Source: Flavobacteriales bacterium
Lineage (GTDB): Bacteria > Bacteroidota > Bacteroidia > Flavobacteriales_F > PHOS-HE28
Assembly (NCBI GenBank): GCA_016705955.1
Contig: JADJKO010000013.1
Location: forward strand, 1-64,000
Direction: 5' to 3'
Length of the DNA stretch: 64,000 nucleotides
The position numbers and the translations under genes are program-made. Positions 55,612 through 64,000 of this stretch are shown here, in pieces. Numbering within the stretch: position 1 is the stretch's first letter; each line of letters begins with the position of its first letter. A model generated the notes under the pieces. The model searched no databases. It was given only the letters and a program-made list of their open reading frames with translations, and was not told the origin of the DNA.

Positions 55612-56788
55612 CTACTTCTTGATCGCCACCTCCACCCGACGGTTCTTGCTCATGCCCACCTCCGTATTGCTGTCATCGGCAGGTTCTGAAGCGTCCTTGC
55701 CCACGATGAGCACACGCGCTGCGTCGATCCCCGCCTCCACCAACGCTTCCTTAACGGACTCCGCACGTTCCTTGGAAAGGTCGACGAGGTCGGGTCGCAC
55801 ACGGGTGCGATCCATTTCCACGGAATCGAAGTGGCCAATGAGTTCGATCTTGAACGTGGTGTTCTCCTTCATGGCCTCGATGAGATTGGTCACCCACGGC
55901 TCCATGGAAGGATCCACCGACTTCTGGAAGCGCTTGAAATAGAAGACCTGCACGTCCGCTTTCTCAGGTCCCTTGATCCCGGGAGGTGTCACCCCCTTCC
56001 GACTGAAGATGTACTCACTCTCGGCATCCTTCAACTGTTCGCAGCTACAGGAGGTCCGGTTCTTCACGGCATACACTTCCACGTTGTCGATGAAGTAGTA
56101 GGCGGAGAATACCTGTGGACGGGTTTCGCCGCGCGGTCGCTTCACCTTCTCGTTCATTGTTTTCTCGGTGGCCGCAAAATTCCCAAGGATCATCCACTCC
56201 TCGTTGCCCTTGCTCTGGTATGTCCCGCAGACGCCCTGCCAACTGAACAGGTCGCTGTACACTTTCGTCCGCACGGAGGGCACGGTCACCTCGTAGGTCA
56301 GGCTGAGCGCATCATCCTTCTCGATCTTGTCCTTGCTGAAGTACGCGCCCAATTCCCCTGTCGCGTATTTGCTCAGGTCGGCGAGCGACACGTAGAATCG
56401 CACACAATAGAGCGAGTCCTTCTTCATCTTGTACTTCAGCTGCGTTTGCAGGTAGGTGCGCGGCTCCTTGTTCTGGTAGCTCCACCAGCGAATACCGGTG
56501 TAGTTGGCACCGCTCAGGGCATGATTGATCACCGGCGAAATTCTTCGGGGTGCTCACCGTGCTCTCCACGGTCGCGTTCTCACTGAAGAGATCCACCTTC
56601 TTGCCCGTAGCGGAGGACCAACCGCTGGCATACTGGATCCCACCGGGGCGCTTCAATTTCTTGCCATCCATCTGCTCGAAGTCACCGTTCCTGATCCAGG
56701 TGTTGGTGGTATCGATCTGCTGGGCGATGCTTCCCAAGGGCAATAGGGCGATGATCAACGTGAAAACAGGGTTGCGGGACAGGTTCAT
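55612..56788 (-). pseudogene. OmpA-family outer-membrane protein gene with disrupted frame
   Basis: The first frame starts at 56788 with a signal peptide (PVFTLIIALLPLGSIAQ) and IRNGDFEQMDGKKLKRPGGI, a sequence-typical N-terminal carbohydrate-binding-like domain. It fails after PKNFAGDQ at about 56534. The second frame continues from INHALSGANYTGIRWWSYQN through SLADLSKYATGELGAYFS to a C-terminal OmpA domain (FKIELIGHFDSVEMDRTR, LSKERAESVKEALVEAGID, VGMSKNRRVEVAIKK) that binds peptidoglycan. One extra or two missing bases at 56530-56536 explain the break. Restored length is about 390 residues. Domains are undamaged, so a sequence error is possible. Confidence 0.82.
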
Positions 56789-56817
56789 TGCTCGTGGTGG
56801 TTGTTATCGGCTCCGGG

Positions 56818-56825
56818 CCAAGGTA
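56818..56825 (-). promoter_or_regulatory. -7 box (TACCTTGG) of the OmpA-family gene
   Basis: A TAnnTTTG-like box on the minus strand 29 bases before the ATG at 56788. Confidence 0.4.
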
Positions 56826-56898
56826 AAGAGCGGCCGGGAACGTGGAGTGCTGGGTTGGCAAGGACCGTGCCTTCACCTTGGAGATGAACCAAAAGAAA

Positions 56899-56926
56899 CA
56901 GGGCCGTTCCTTGCGGAACGGCCCTG
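56899..56926 (-). terminator. Strong Rho-independent terminator after the barrel gene
   Basis: CAGGGCCGTTCC (56899-56910) and GGAACGGCCCTG (56915-56926) are perfect 12-base complements with a TTGC loop. On the minus strand TTTCTTTTGG follows. It ends the outer-membrane barrel transcript. Confidence 0.9.
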
Positions 56927-56947
56927 CCCAAAAGGTCTAAGCCAGGC

Positions 56948-57484
56948 TTAGTTGCCGAGGTAGATGCCGAAGTTGATCATGACTCCGAAAGCGGAGCCAC
57001 TGTACGAATCGCCACCGTCGGGCTTCGTGCTGAGGGCGGAATATTTGATCATCGGCTCGATGGTCACATTGTCGTTCAACCACGCAGCGTAGCCAACTCC
57101 AACGCCCAATGCGCCGGTGGAACCGAGCTTGGTCCCGTCGTAGGAAGAAGAACCGATCTTATATCCGAGTTCACCGAACAGCTTGCTCTCCATGAGGTAG
57201 TAACGGAGATAGGGACCCACGCCCAGATCGGCACCGCTCACACCACCAACGCTAACGGAACTGTAACCGAGATCCAAGCCAACAGCCAGATTGTCGATCA
57301 CGAAGTAACCAGCACGCACGTCCAATGACAATTGTGAAGCTGCGTCCTCTTGGTCGCTATTCTCCTTTCCGGAGGTGAAACCCAGATTGGAACCTGCACC
57401 GAACATCCACGTGCCCTGGTCGGTTTGGGCCATCGCGGTGATGCCGAGCACCAGCGCGGAAACTACTGTTACGATCTTCTTCAT
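56948..57484 (-). CDS. Outer-membrane beta-barrel protein (OmpW/porin-like)
   Basis: 178 residues from the ATG at 57484 (MKKIVTVVSALVLGITAMAQ, a clear signal peptide). Alternating strands (LSLDVRAGYFVIDNLAVGLDLGYSS, VGPYLRYYLMESKLFGELGYKIG, VGVGYAAWLNDNVTIEPMIKYSAL) and the terminal FGVMINFGIYLGN end in an aromatic-adjacent barrel strand. It should be an eight-stranded barrel. Its perfect promoter box and strong terminator suggest high expression. Confidence 0.9.
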   Translation of the reverse strand: MKKIVTVVSALVLGITAMAQTDQGTWMFGAGSNLGFTSGKENSDQEDAASQLSLDVRAGYFVIDNLAVGLDLGYSSVSVGGVSGADLGVGPYLRYYLMESKLFGELGYKIGSSSYDGTKLGSTGALGVGVGYAAWLNDNVTIEPMIKYSALSTKPDGGDSYSGSAFGVMINFGIYLGN

Positions 57485-57523
57485 GTTTGTTGAGATTGGT
57501 TTGGTCTCGGTTGAATTCGGGGC

Positions 57524-57531
57524 CAAATCTA
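57524..57531 (-). promoter_or_regulatory. -7 box (TAGATTTG) of the barrel gene
   Basis: An exact TAnnTTTG on the minus strand, 39 bases before the ATG at 57484. Confidence 0.6.
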
Positions 57532-57649
57532 TGCCGCGTTCGCGAATGACCAAATGCGCACCCCCCGACTAATCCCCAATGGATGGTGGAAAACTCACGT
57601 CCAACGCGCGCTTCAGAAGCATGAAAAGGATTTTCATCGCCTCTTTCGA

Positions 57650-59923
57650 TCAGCTTCCGTGTTGTGCCCGAATGATGTTCAGTGCGCTGCCTGCTTTGAA
57701 CCATTCGATCTGCGGTGCATTGTAGGTGTGGTTGCAGACGATCGTGTCGCTTCCGCCGCCTTTGTGCTTGAAAACCAACGTGATCGGCTTGCCGGGTGCA
57801 AAAGCCACGAGGTCCGTAAAGTCAACGCGGTCATCCTCCTGGATCTTGTCGTAGTCGGCCTCATTGGCAAAGGTGAGCGCCAACATGCCTTGCTTCTTCA
57901 GGTTGGTCTCGTGGATCCGCGCGAAGCTCTTCACAAGTACCGCAGCGACACCAAGGTGTCGCGGTTGCATGGCTGCGTGCTCGCGCGATGAGCCTTCACC
58001 GTAGTTGTGGTCACCCACGACGATGCTTGGAACACCTGCAGCCTTATACGCTCGTTGCGTAGCAGGCACGGCACCGTATTCACCGGTCAATTGGCTCTTC
58101 ACCTTGTCCGTGGCTCCGTTGAATGCATTGGTCGCGCCGATCAATGTGTTGTTGCTGATGTTATCCAAGTGTCCGCGATACCGCAGCCATGGGCCGGCCA
58201 TGCTGATGTGATCCGTGGTGCATTTGCCCTTCGCCTTGATCAGGACGACCGCGTCGGTGATGTCCTTGCCGTTCCACGCAGGGAATGGTTCGAGCAACTG
58301 AAGCCGATCGCTGCCCTCCTTCACCACCACATTCACAGAACTGCCATCCGCAGCAGGCGCCTTGTAGCCGGCATCCTTCACATCGAATCCCTTCGGGGGG
58401 AGTTCAATTCCCTTCGGTTCATCCAGTTTCACCTTCTTCCCTTCCTCATTCACCAACTCATCGGTGAGCGGGTTGAAGGTGAGGTCCCCGGCGATCGCGA
58501 GCGCTGTCACGATCTCCGGCGACGCGACGAACGCATGCGTATTGGGGTTGCCGTCATTGCGCTTCGCGAAGTTGCGGTTGAAGCTGGTGATGATCGAATT
58601 CTTCCGGTCCGGATCATCCGTGTGGCGCGCCCACTGACCGATGCAAGGGCCACACGCATTGGCAAGCACCACCCCGCCCATTTGATCGAAGGTTCCCAGG
58701 ATGCCATCGCGCTCGGCCGTGTAACGGACCAGTTCACTGCCCGGTGTGATGGTGAATTCGCTCTTCGCCCTCAGCTTCTTATCAATGGCTTGTTGCGCGA
58801 TGGATGCACTCCGCGTGAGGTCCTCGTAGCTGCTGTTGGTGCAGGACCCGATCAGGCCGACCTCCAGCTTCGCAGGCCACTTGTTCTCCTTCACCGCTGC
58901 GGCGAACTTGCTGATGGGCCATGCGAGATCCGGCGTGAATGGTCCATTGACATGCGGCTCCAATGTGCTGAGGTCGATCTCGATCACCTGATCGAAGTAC
59001 TTCGTCGGGTCAGCGTAGACCTCCGGATCGCCTTGCAAATGTTCCTTGATCGCATCGGCCATGGCTGCGATCTCCGCACGCCCAGTGCCCTTGAGGTAGC
59101 GTGACATCGAATCGTCGTAGCTGAAGGTGCTCGTCGTTGCACCGATCTCCGCACCCATGTTCGCGATGGTGCCCTTGCCGGTGCAGCTCATGCTCTCCGA
59201 CCCGGATCCGAAGTACTCCACGATGGCGCCCGTTCCACCCTTCACCGTTAGGATGCCGGCCACTTTCAGGATCACATCCTTCGGTGAGGCCCAGCCGTTG
59301 AGCTTGCCGGTCAGTTTCACGCCGATGATCTTCGGGAACTTCAATTCCCAAGCGAGTCCGCTCATCACGTCGCACGCATCGGCACCGCCAACACCGATCG
59401 CGACCATGCCCAGACCGCCTGCGTTCACCGTGTGGCTATCCGTGCCGATCATCATGCCGCCGGGGAAGGCGTACTGTTCAAGCACCACTTGGTGAATGAT
59501 CCCTGCGCCGGGCTTCCAGAAGCCGATGCCATACTTGTTGCTGATGCTTTCCAGAAAGTTGAAGACCTCGTTGCTCTTGAGCAGTGCATCCTGAAGGTCC
59601 TGCTTTGCCCCGACCCGCGCTTGGATCAAGTGATCGCAATGCACAGTGCTCGGCACCGCGACCGTCTTGCGACCGGTGGTGCTGAACTGGAGCAGCGCCA
59701 TCTGCGCGGTTGCATCCTGCATGGCCACGCGGTCCGGTGCGAAATCGACGTAGTCCTTCCCACGACCGAACGGTTGTGTAGCTGCACCATCCCAGAGGTG
59801 TGCGTAGAGGATCTTCTCGGTGAGCGTGAGCGGCTTCCCCAAGGCTTTACGTGCGGCAGACACTCTTTCCGGATAGCGGCCGTACACCACTTTGATCATG
59901 TCGAGGTCGAAGATCTGGCTCAT
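57650..59923 (-). CDS. acn: Aconitate hydratase
   Basis: 757 residues, the mitochondrial-like aconitase common in Bacteroidota. It interconverts citrate and isocitrate. The [4Fe-4S] ligands are in LVGSCTNSSYEDL (first Cys) and ANACGPCIGQW (the Cys pair). Other motifs: HCDHLI near residue 100, GTDSHTVNAGGLGMVAIGVGGADA, and the swivel-domain VVVGDHNYGEGSSREHAAMQPR. It has its own TACTTTCG promoter box. Confidence 0.97.
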   Translation of the reverse strand: MSQIFDLDMIKVVYGRYPERVSAARKALGKPLTLTEKILYAHLWDGAATQPFGRGKDYVDFAPDRVAMQDATAQMALLQFSTTGRKTVAVPSTVHCDHLIQARVGAKQDLQDALLKSNEVFNFLESISNKYGIGFWKPGAGIIHQVVLEQYAFPGGMMIGTDSHTVNAGGLGMVAIGVGGADACDVMSGLAWELKFPKIIGVKLTGKLNGWASPKDVILKVAGILTVKGGTGAIVEYFGSGSESMSCTGKGTIANMGAEIGATTSTFSYDDSMSRYLKGTGRAEIAAMADAIKEHLQGDPEVYADPTKYFDQVIEIDLSTLEPHVNGPFTPDLAWPISKFAAAVKENKWPAKLEVGLIGSCTNSSYEDLTRSASIAQQAIDKKLRAKSEFTITPGSELVRYTAERDGILGTFDQMGGVVLANACGPCIGQWARHTDDPDRKNSIITSFNRNFAKRNDGNPNTHAFVASPEIVTALAIAGDLTFNPLTDELVNEEGKKVKLDEPKGIELPPKGFDVKDAGYKAPAADGSSVNVVVKEGSDRLQLLEPFPAWNGKDITDAVVLIKAKGKCTTDHISMAGPWLRYRGHLDNISNNTLIGATNAFNGATDKVKSQLTGEYGAVPATQRAYKAAGVPSIVVGDHNYGEGSSREHAAMQPRHLGVAAVLVKSFARIHETNLKKQGMLALTFANEADYDKIQEDDRVDFTDLVAFAPGKPITLVFKHKGGGSDTIVCNHTYNAPQIEWFKAGSALNIIRAQHGS

Positions 59924-59946
59924 TCGTAGGCTTCTCGTTTGAGCCG

Positions 59947-59954
59947 CGAAAGTA
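59947..59954 (-). promoter_or_regulatory. -7 box (TACTTTCG) of acn
   Basis: A TAnnTTTG-like box on the minus strand 23 bases before the acn ATG, just beyond the terminator of the upstream MbnP operon. Confidence 0.5.
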
Positions 59955-59985
59955 ATCCGCGTTCGGCAGCCTTCCGGAAAGTAAA

Positions 59986-60008
59986 GCGGGCCGCACGTTG
60001 CGGCCCGC
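59986..60008 (-). terminator. Rho-independent terminator of the MbnP operon
   Basis: GCGGGCCGCA (59986-59995) and TGCGGCCCGC (59999-60008) are perfect complements around a CGT loop, with TTTACTTT following on the minus strand. It lies 22 bases after the MbnP stop. Confidence 0.85.
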
Positions 60009-60030
60009 TCAGTGAAGTGCGTTCGTCCTC

Positions 60031-60783
60031 CTATAATTCGTCAACGGCGACCGCGAGGCTGTCCATGGCGGTGATGTTCGCCGGCTCTCCTCCCATGGCA
60101 ACGGGCGTGGTAAGGAAGTCCAGGCCGCTGATCAATTTGGCCACATCCACCTTGGCAGCCATAGTGACCGTGCCGCCGGCGACCAGTCCCGCATGGATGT
60201 GTACATGGGTTTCGCGCAACAAGGCATCCGTGGCGCAGTCATAGGCGATATCCAGGTCCTCGGTGTCATCGAAGTCGCCATCCCCATTACCATCCACCTT
60301 ACCCACCATCATGAGGAATTTGTATCCGGCCGCCGGGTTCCAGCTCCAATGCATCCCCGGAACGTTGAGCGGGTAGTCCGCCAGTGTCGGGTCCGCATGG
60401 TTCAACGTGCTATCCAGCCCCAATGCGATATGCGCTTCGTGTACATGGCCGGGCGACATGGTTCCGAGGGTGAAGAGGTTGGATGTAGCGGATGCATCCA
60501 CGAGCACCACGGCTTCGTGGAATTCGCCCACGGTCACTGCTGCATCATTCACCAAGTGGAAGTCCGAGGCGTAGAATTTCAGGGCGCTTAAACGGATCTT
60601 GCGCCCCGCACCGTCGATGAGGATGCTATCCAGCGTGTATGCGTTCGTACCGCTCATGAAGGTCACCGACAACGCGATCGTTCCCGTGGTGGGATCGGGG
60701 TCCGGATCCGGTTCCTTGTCCTTCTTGCACGCTACGAGTGTGAGGCTGATAAAGGCCATCAAGGCCAGGTCCATTCTGCTCAT
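60031..60783 (-). CDS. MbnP-family lipoprotein
   Basis: 250 residues. Lipobox TLVAC with the Cys at residue 19, then an acidic KKDKEPDPDPDP linker. The MbnP-type domain follows: VTFMSGTNAYTLDSILIDGAG...LSALKFYASDFHLV, and VPGMHWSWNPAAGYKFLMM, with HVHIH near the end. MbnP proteins occur with copper-binding peptide (methanobactin) and MbnH genes; a role in copper handling is suggested, not shown. The ATG overlaps the next upstream gene's stop by four bases. Confidence 0.85.
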   Translation of the reverse strand: MSRMDLALMAFISLTLVACKKDKEPDPDPDPTTGTIALSVTFMSGTNAYTLDSILIDGAGRKIRLSALKFYASDFHLVNDAAVTVGEFHEAVVLVDASATSNLFTLGTMSPGHVHEAHIALGLDSTLNHADPTLADYPLNVPGMHWSWNPAAGYKFLMMVGKVDGNGDGDFDDTEDLDIAYDCATDALLRETHVHIHAGLVAGGTVTMAAKVDVAKLISGLDFLTTPVAMGGEPANITAMDSLAVAVDEL

Positions 60784-61736
60784 GATCGGTTCTTGTTTCT
60801 GATGAGGTTGTATGTAAGTCCGACGACTACGCGCTCCTTGTTCGGGATCATTTGCTCGCCCAAGCTACGCGCAACGGCATGCTGGTACGTGCTCGAGAAT
60901 CCCCAGGAACGCCACCACACGCGGACTCCTACGTGGGTGAAAAGGGTTGAACTACCGGTACCTTGAACGGGGTCTCCGCTCAAGGCATCCTTGCCGGCCA
61001 GTTCGTGATAGACGCCCAAGGAGGGCATCACTTTCCAGACTTCGCCGATGTCGAACCGACGGAATAGTTCAGTGGTGGTGCTGATGCCATGCCCCATCCG
61101 ATGCTCCATGTCATTCGTTCCATTGTATCGGCCGATCACGCTCAGGCTTCCGCCGTACTTGCCACGACGCACCATGTACTCCGCCGAACCAAGCAGATCC
61201 AATGAACCAGTACCTGGTTGCTGGTCCACCTCCACTTGTTCACCATTGTAGGAGGTGGCATGCGCACCCAACGGGAACTTGGCTCCCGCACCGAGCATCA
61301 CCCGGTGGACCGTGCGTTCATCCATCGTGAGGCACTTCGTATTCACCAAGAGGTATCGACCAAGTATGAACGGGTCTCCCATACCATAGACGTCGTTGCG
61401 GATCACCCCGTTCACCGCGCGGTAGTTGTTCACCATCGGGATGGAAACCAATGTGGCGAAGCGCTGGCTCCACCAGATATCGCCACGGAACTCGGCGACC
61501 TGATACAGCTCGCGGTAGTGGGTATCGCCGGTCAACGTGGCATTGTCCGAACCATGCTTGGGCAGGGCCAACGTGCTACCGGGTAGCGAGCCTTCCAAAT
61601 GACGGTACCGCCAAAGGAGGCTGAAGGAAGTGGTGCGATCGTGCGGCTGTATCCCGAGGAAAATGCCGCACACGTCGCACCCGAGGCCGATGACGGGCAG
61701 CCATAGCGCCAGCCATGCGGCAAATAGATGCTTCAT
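60780..61736 (-). CDS. Outer-membrane barrel protein with N-terminal CDVCG motif
   Basis: 318 residues with a signal peptide, mature start near GLGCDVCGIFLGIQPHDR. The rest is beta-strand-rich (SFSLLWRYRHLEGS, WWSQRFATLVSIPMVNNYR, GLTYNLIRN at the end), typical of outer-membrane barrels of the transporter type. CDxCG at the mature N-terminus recurs in Bacteroidota proteins encoded beside MbnP and may bind metal. It is coupled to the MbnP gene by an ATGA overlap. Confidence 0.75.
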   Translation of the reverse strand: MKHLFAAWLALWLPVIGLGCDVCGIFLGIQPHDRTTSFSLLWRYRHLEGSLPGSTLALPKHGSDNATLTGDTHYRELYQVAEFRGDIWWSQRFATLVSIPMVNNYRAVNGVIRNDVYGMGDPFILGRYLLVNTKCLTMDERTVHRVMLGAGAKFPLGAHATSYNGEQVEVDQQPGTGSLDLLGSAEYMVRRGKYGGSLSVIGRYNGTNDMEHRMGHGISTTTELFRRFDIGEVWKVMPSLGVYHELAGKDALSGDPVQGTGSSTLFTHVGVRVWWRSWGFSSTYQHAVARSLGEQMIPNKERVVVGLTYNLIRNKNRS

Positions 61737-61795
61737 GGAATTGGTTTGAAGTTCGACCGAACACGGACCTCAATGGCCCGCGACACTGGGAGAAC

Positions 61796-62170
61796 TCAAC
61801 ACCAAGGAACCGGATCGGGGTCGTTGGAAAATCCATCCGAGAACGACACTTCGAACGGAAGGAAGCCAAGCCCGATGGACGGTGGGATGAAGACCGGATG
61901 GTTTTCTTGAAGTGGGATCATGGGCTCGGTACGGAACTCCAAACGATCCGCCGGGAACCCTTGCTGGGATTCGGCCTCCAAGGCGTGGAATTTCTTGGAG
62001 AGTTGGCACTCCCCATGGCAGGTCCGCATGCTTTCCACCACATCGCGCTGCACGCACAACTCCTTCTCGATGTAGGTTCGATGCAGGGTGAATTGGAGAA
62101 GGAACAAGGACGGAGCGATCATCACAGCCGCGAATGGCAGCGCCAAGAGAAGTCCGATGATCCGCCGCAT
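61796..62170 (-). CDS. Small membrane-anchored Cys-rich protein, probable copper-locus component
   Basis: 124 residues from the ATG at 62170. One helix (IIGLLLALPFAAVMIAPSLFLL) anchors a periplasmic part with ELCVQRDVVESMRTCHGECQLSKKF. This C-x(12)-C-x3-C spacing recurs in a small family of Bacteroidota proteins encoded near copper-related genes. It starts the operon that continues 60 bases later with the CDVCG barrel and the MbnP protein. Metal binding is an inference. Confidence 0.6.
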   Translation of the reverse strand: MRRIIGLLLALPFAAVMIAPSLFLLQFTLHRTYIEKELCVQRDVVESMRTCHGECQLSKKFHALEAESQQGFPADRLEFRTEPMIPLQENHPVFIPPSIGLGFLPFEVSFSDGFSNDPDPVPWC

Positions 62171-62234
62171 GACCGGACAAACATATGACGCCACATGGTG
62201 CAGCTCTTGAGTTTCATCAGGCACGACAGTCCCA

Positions 62235-63338
62235 CTACACAACCGCTACTTGTGTCAACGCAACCATGTCCATCGCCGCAGCAAGCCCCAACCCTTCCGG
62301 CAGTGCGATGCTTCCACCCGGTCCGTACCGGATACCACCGATCACCGGATCCGCCGTGAACATGAGCGGGGTATCCATGTCGAAAAAGCGCGCGGCATCG
62401 CTGATCTGTGCCAAGTGGGCCGCTGCCGTCCATGCCAGCCGCGATTCCAGGAACCCGCCGATCTGCACTTCGATCCCATGCTGTTCCGCTAGCGCGATGA
62501 TCTTCTTCGCCTTGAACAAGCCGCCGCTCTTGCCGAGCTTGATGTTGAAGCGCTGACAAGCACCCAATGTGATCAACCGTTCCGCATCATGATGATCGCA
62601 GCAACTCTCATCCGCCATGACCGGGATCGGCGACGCTTCCTTCACGCGGCGCATCTCCATGAACTGCCAACGCGGGATCGGCTCTTCGCAATGTTGGATG
62701 TTGAAGACCGCGAGTTCGTTCAGGATCTCAATGGCCTGTTCCGGTGTCCACCCTTGGTTGGCATCGATCCGCAATGGGATCTCTTTCCCAACCACTTCCC
62801 GGATCGCTCGGATACGTGCCACATCCTCCGCTGCACTTCCGCCGAGCTTCACCTTGATCACCGTGAACCCGTTCTGAACGATCGATGCTGCATCCACCGC
62901 CATCTTCTCCGGTGAACCGATGCTCACTGTGTAGTCCGTGACCAACGGTCTGCACCCTTTCGCACCGAGGAATTGCCATAGCGGCTGATCGGCCTCATGC
63001 GCTGCCAGGTCGTGCAGTGCGATATCAAACGCGCTCTTGATACTGCTGTTCCCATGGATCATGCGATCCATGATGCGGTGCGCGCCTTCCATATCCGACA
63101 CCTCGTGACCGAGAAGGGCCTTGGCCAAGTGCTTTCCCACCGCGAGGCAGGTCTCCACGGTTTCGCCGTTGATCGGCCAGAACGGATTGCACTCCCCCCA
63201 TCCGATGCGTCCATCCTCGTCCTCGACCTTCAGGACAACACTCTCAACACTATCCGAGGAACCGAGCGACGTGACGAATGGGACCTTGAGCGGGATCCGG
63301 AGCGAGTACAGATGGAATCGTGTTGCCTTGCTTGCCAT
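62235..63338 (-). CDS. Dipeptide (L-Ala-D/L-Glu type) epimerase, enolase superfamily
   Basis: 367 residues. The muconate-lactonizing subgroup motifs are intact: VIKVKLGG (catalytic KxK), RIDANQGW (Asp ligand), CEEPIP (Glu ligand), MADESCCDHHD (Asp-Glu ligands) and FNIKLGKSGG (second Lys). These fit a dipeptide epimerase, probably for L-Ala-D-Glu from peptidoglycan. The substrate is not fixed by sequence. It precedes the copper-like operon. Confidence 0.88.
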   Translation of the reverse strand: MASKATRFHLYSLRIPLKVPFVTSLGSSDSVESVVLKVEDEDGRIGWGECNPFWPINGETVETCLAVGKHLAKALLGHEVSDMEGAHRIMDRMIHGNSSIKSAFDIALHDLAAHEADQPLWQFLGAKGCRPLVTDYTVSIGSPEKMAVDAASIVQNGFTVIKVKLGGSAAEDVARIRAIREVVGKEIPLRIDANQGWTPEQAIEILNELAVFNIQHCEEPIPRWQFMEMRRVKEASPIPVMADESCCDHHDAERLITLGACQRFNIKLGKSGGLFKAKKIIALAEQHGIEVQIGGFLESRLAWTAAAHLAQISDAARFFDMDTPLMFTADPVIGGIRYGPGGSIALPEGLGLAAAMDMVALTQVAVV

Positions 63339-63365
63339 CCCCTCTTCACCGGAAAGTTCGCGTGA

Positions 63366-64000
63366 TCATGGCTCCTCGATGGCAGTTTGCAGGTTGCTCA
63401 TCAATTGGGCATTCAACGGGCCTGATCCGGTCTCGTTCAGGTCGGCCATCACATTCACGCCATTGAGCAATCCGGTCACGTCGACTCCTATGTTCAGTGT
63501 TTCCACTGCGCTCGCCACACTGCCTGAGAAGGATAGGTGATCGGTTCGCCTCATCGAAGCACCAACGCAGGTGTATGAGAACACCCCTTCCCCGGGACTG
63601 ACGATCCCATCATTATTCGCATCCGCCCTGCCTTGGATCTGGTAGAACAGGTATCCGATCCCGCTACCGATGTACAAGGATTGATCGGAAAGTGGTGGCC
63701 CCGTGTGATCAGAAGGTGATGTGCCGTTATTGGTGTCATCCAAACCGATCGTCATCGAGACCCCACCGTAATTGAGCATAGTAACCGTCCCGAGTGTTGT
63801 TGTCGCATTGGGATCATTCGAATCCCATTGGATCACTACACCTGGAAAAGTCTGGATCGGATCTCCGGCAGCATCTGTGAGCCGATAGTCAGTGAGCAGG
63901 AAACGCATCCGCGTCAGGAGGATCTCCCGGCCCACGGCATCCTCGATGGTCGAACTTCCGAAAGTGAATCCTTGACTGCCTTCACGCACCGTGAATCGAG
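63366..64000 (-). CDS. MbnP-like protein, N-terminus beyond window
   Basis: At least 211 residues; the frame is open to the window edge, so the start and any signal peptide are outside. The visible part parallels the complete MbnP protein at 60031-60783: FTFGSSTIEDAVGREILLTRMRFLLTDYRLTDAAGD aligns with its LDSILIDGAGRKIRLSALKFYASDFHLV segment, followed by VSMTIGLDD. The MHWSWN motif is not seen; GYLFYQIQGRADANNDG replaces KFLMMVGKVDGNGDG. It is thus a diverged paralogue of the same family. Confidence 0.7.
   Translation of the reverse strand, partial: RFTVREGSQGFTFGSSTIEDAVGREILLTRMRFLLTDYRLTDAAGDPIQTFPGVVIQWDSNDPNATTTLGTVTMLNYGGVSMTIGLDDTNNGTSPSDHTGPPLSDQSLYIGSGIGYLFYQIQGRADANNDGIVSPGEGVFSYTCVGASMRRTDHLSFSGSVASAVETLNIGVDVTGLLNGVNVMADLNETGSGPLNAQLMSNLQTAIEEP

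Overview
The window looks like a chromosomal segment of a high-GC (about 60%) Bacteroidota bacterium, most likely a Flavobacteriales-type lineage. Several signs agree. Secreted proteins end in type IX secretion (T9SS) sorting domains. CarB lacks the C-terminal allosteric domain, as is common in this phylum. Bacteroidota-type families are present (DUF2911, GDYXXLXY, MbnP, LytS/LytTR). Many genes have a TAnnTTTG-like -7 box (here usually TACCTTyG or TACTTTyG) 5-30 bases before the start. No rRNA, tRNA or CRISPR array was recognised.

Region 1 (1-11.7 kb) is the most unusual part. Three minus-strand genes encode a giant SBBP/pre-peptidase-repeat surface protein (cut by the window edge), a T9SS cargo protein and a beta-helix secreted protein. 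Divergent from them runs an operon of an ECF sigma factor, a membrane anti-sigma-like TPR protein and a 1072-residue TPR-CHAT protein with a signal peptide, an intact His/Cys dyad and a C-terminal anchor. A shared element, GTTCACAT-N12/13-CCGATGT, lies upstream of the sigma gene, the beta-helix gene and the giant gene. This suggests a self-contained, sigma-controlled surface regulon linked to a CHAT protease.

Region 2 (11.7-35.9 kb) is mostly ordinary chromosome: electron transfer flavoprotein, a bifunctional nuclease, transporters (NSS with a small subunit, CNT, CLC), thyA-folA, a LytS histidine kinase with a frame-broken LytTR regulator, DUF2911, a mosaic PIG-L-like deacetylase, DUF389, a frame-broken T9SS cargo gene, an AlkD-like protein and a methyltransferase. 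Long ACTGCCN heptamer repeats and hairpins lie between genes.

Region 3 (35.9-39.2 kb) is accessory DNA. It holds a decayed IS110-family transposase with a structured upstream region that could be a bridge RNA, an AT-richer YD-repeat protein and an orphan CdiI-like immunity gene. It is bordered by two gene-tail remnants: the end of a DUF389 gene on the left and the end of a diverged carB on the right.

Region 4 (39.2-64 kb) is housekeeping and envelope: carB, rpmH, birA, rsfS-ftsH-DUF2007-cdsA, DUF2157-GDYXXLXY, EI24, purB, DinB, L-2-hydroxyglutarate oxidase, a UMF1-type transporter, a frame-broken OmpA-family gene, an outer-membrane barrel, aconitase, a putative copper-linked MbnP operon, a dipeptide epimerase and a second MbnP-like gene cut by the right edge. 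Three genes that look otherwise functional each carry one apparent frameshift, so residual assembly error is a live alternative to true decay.
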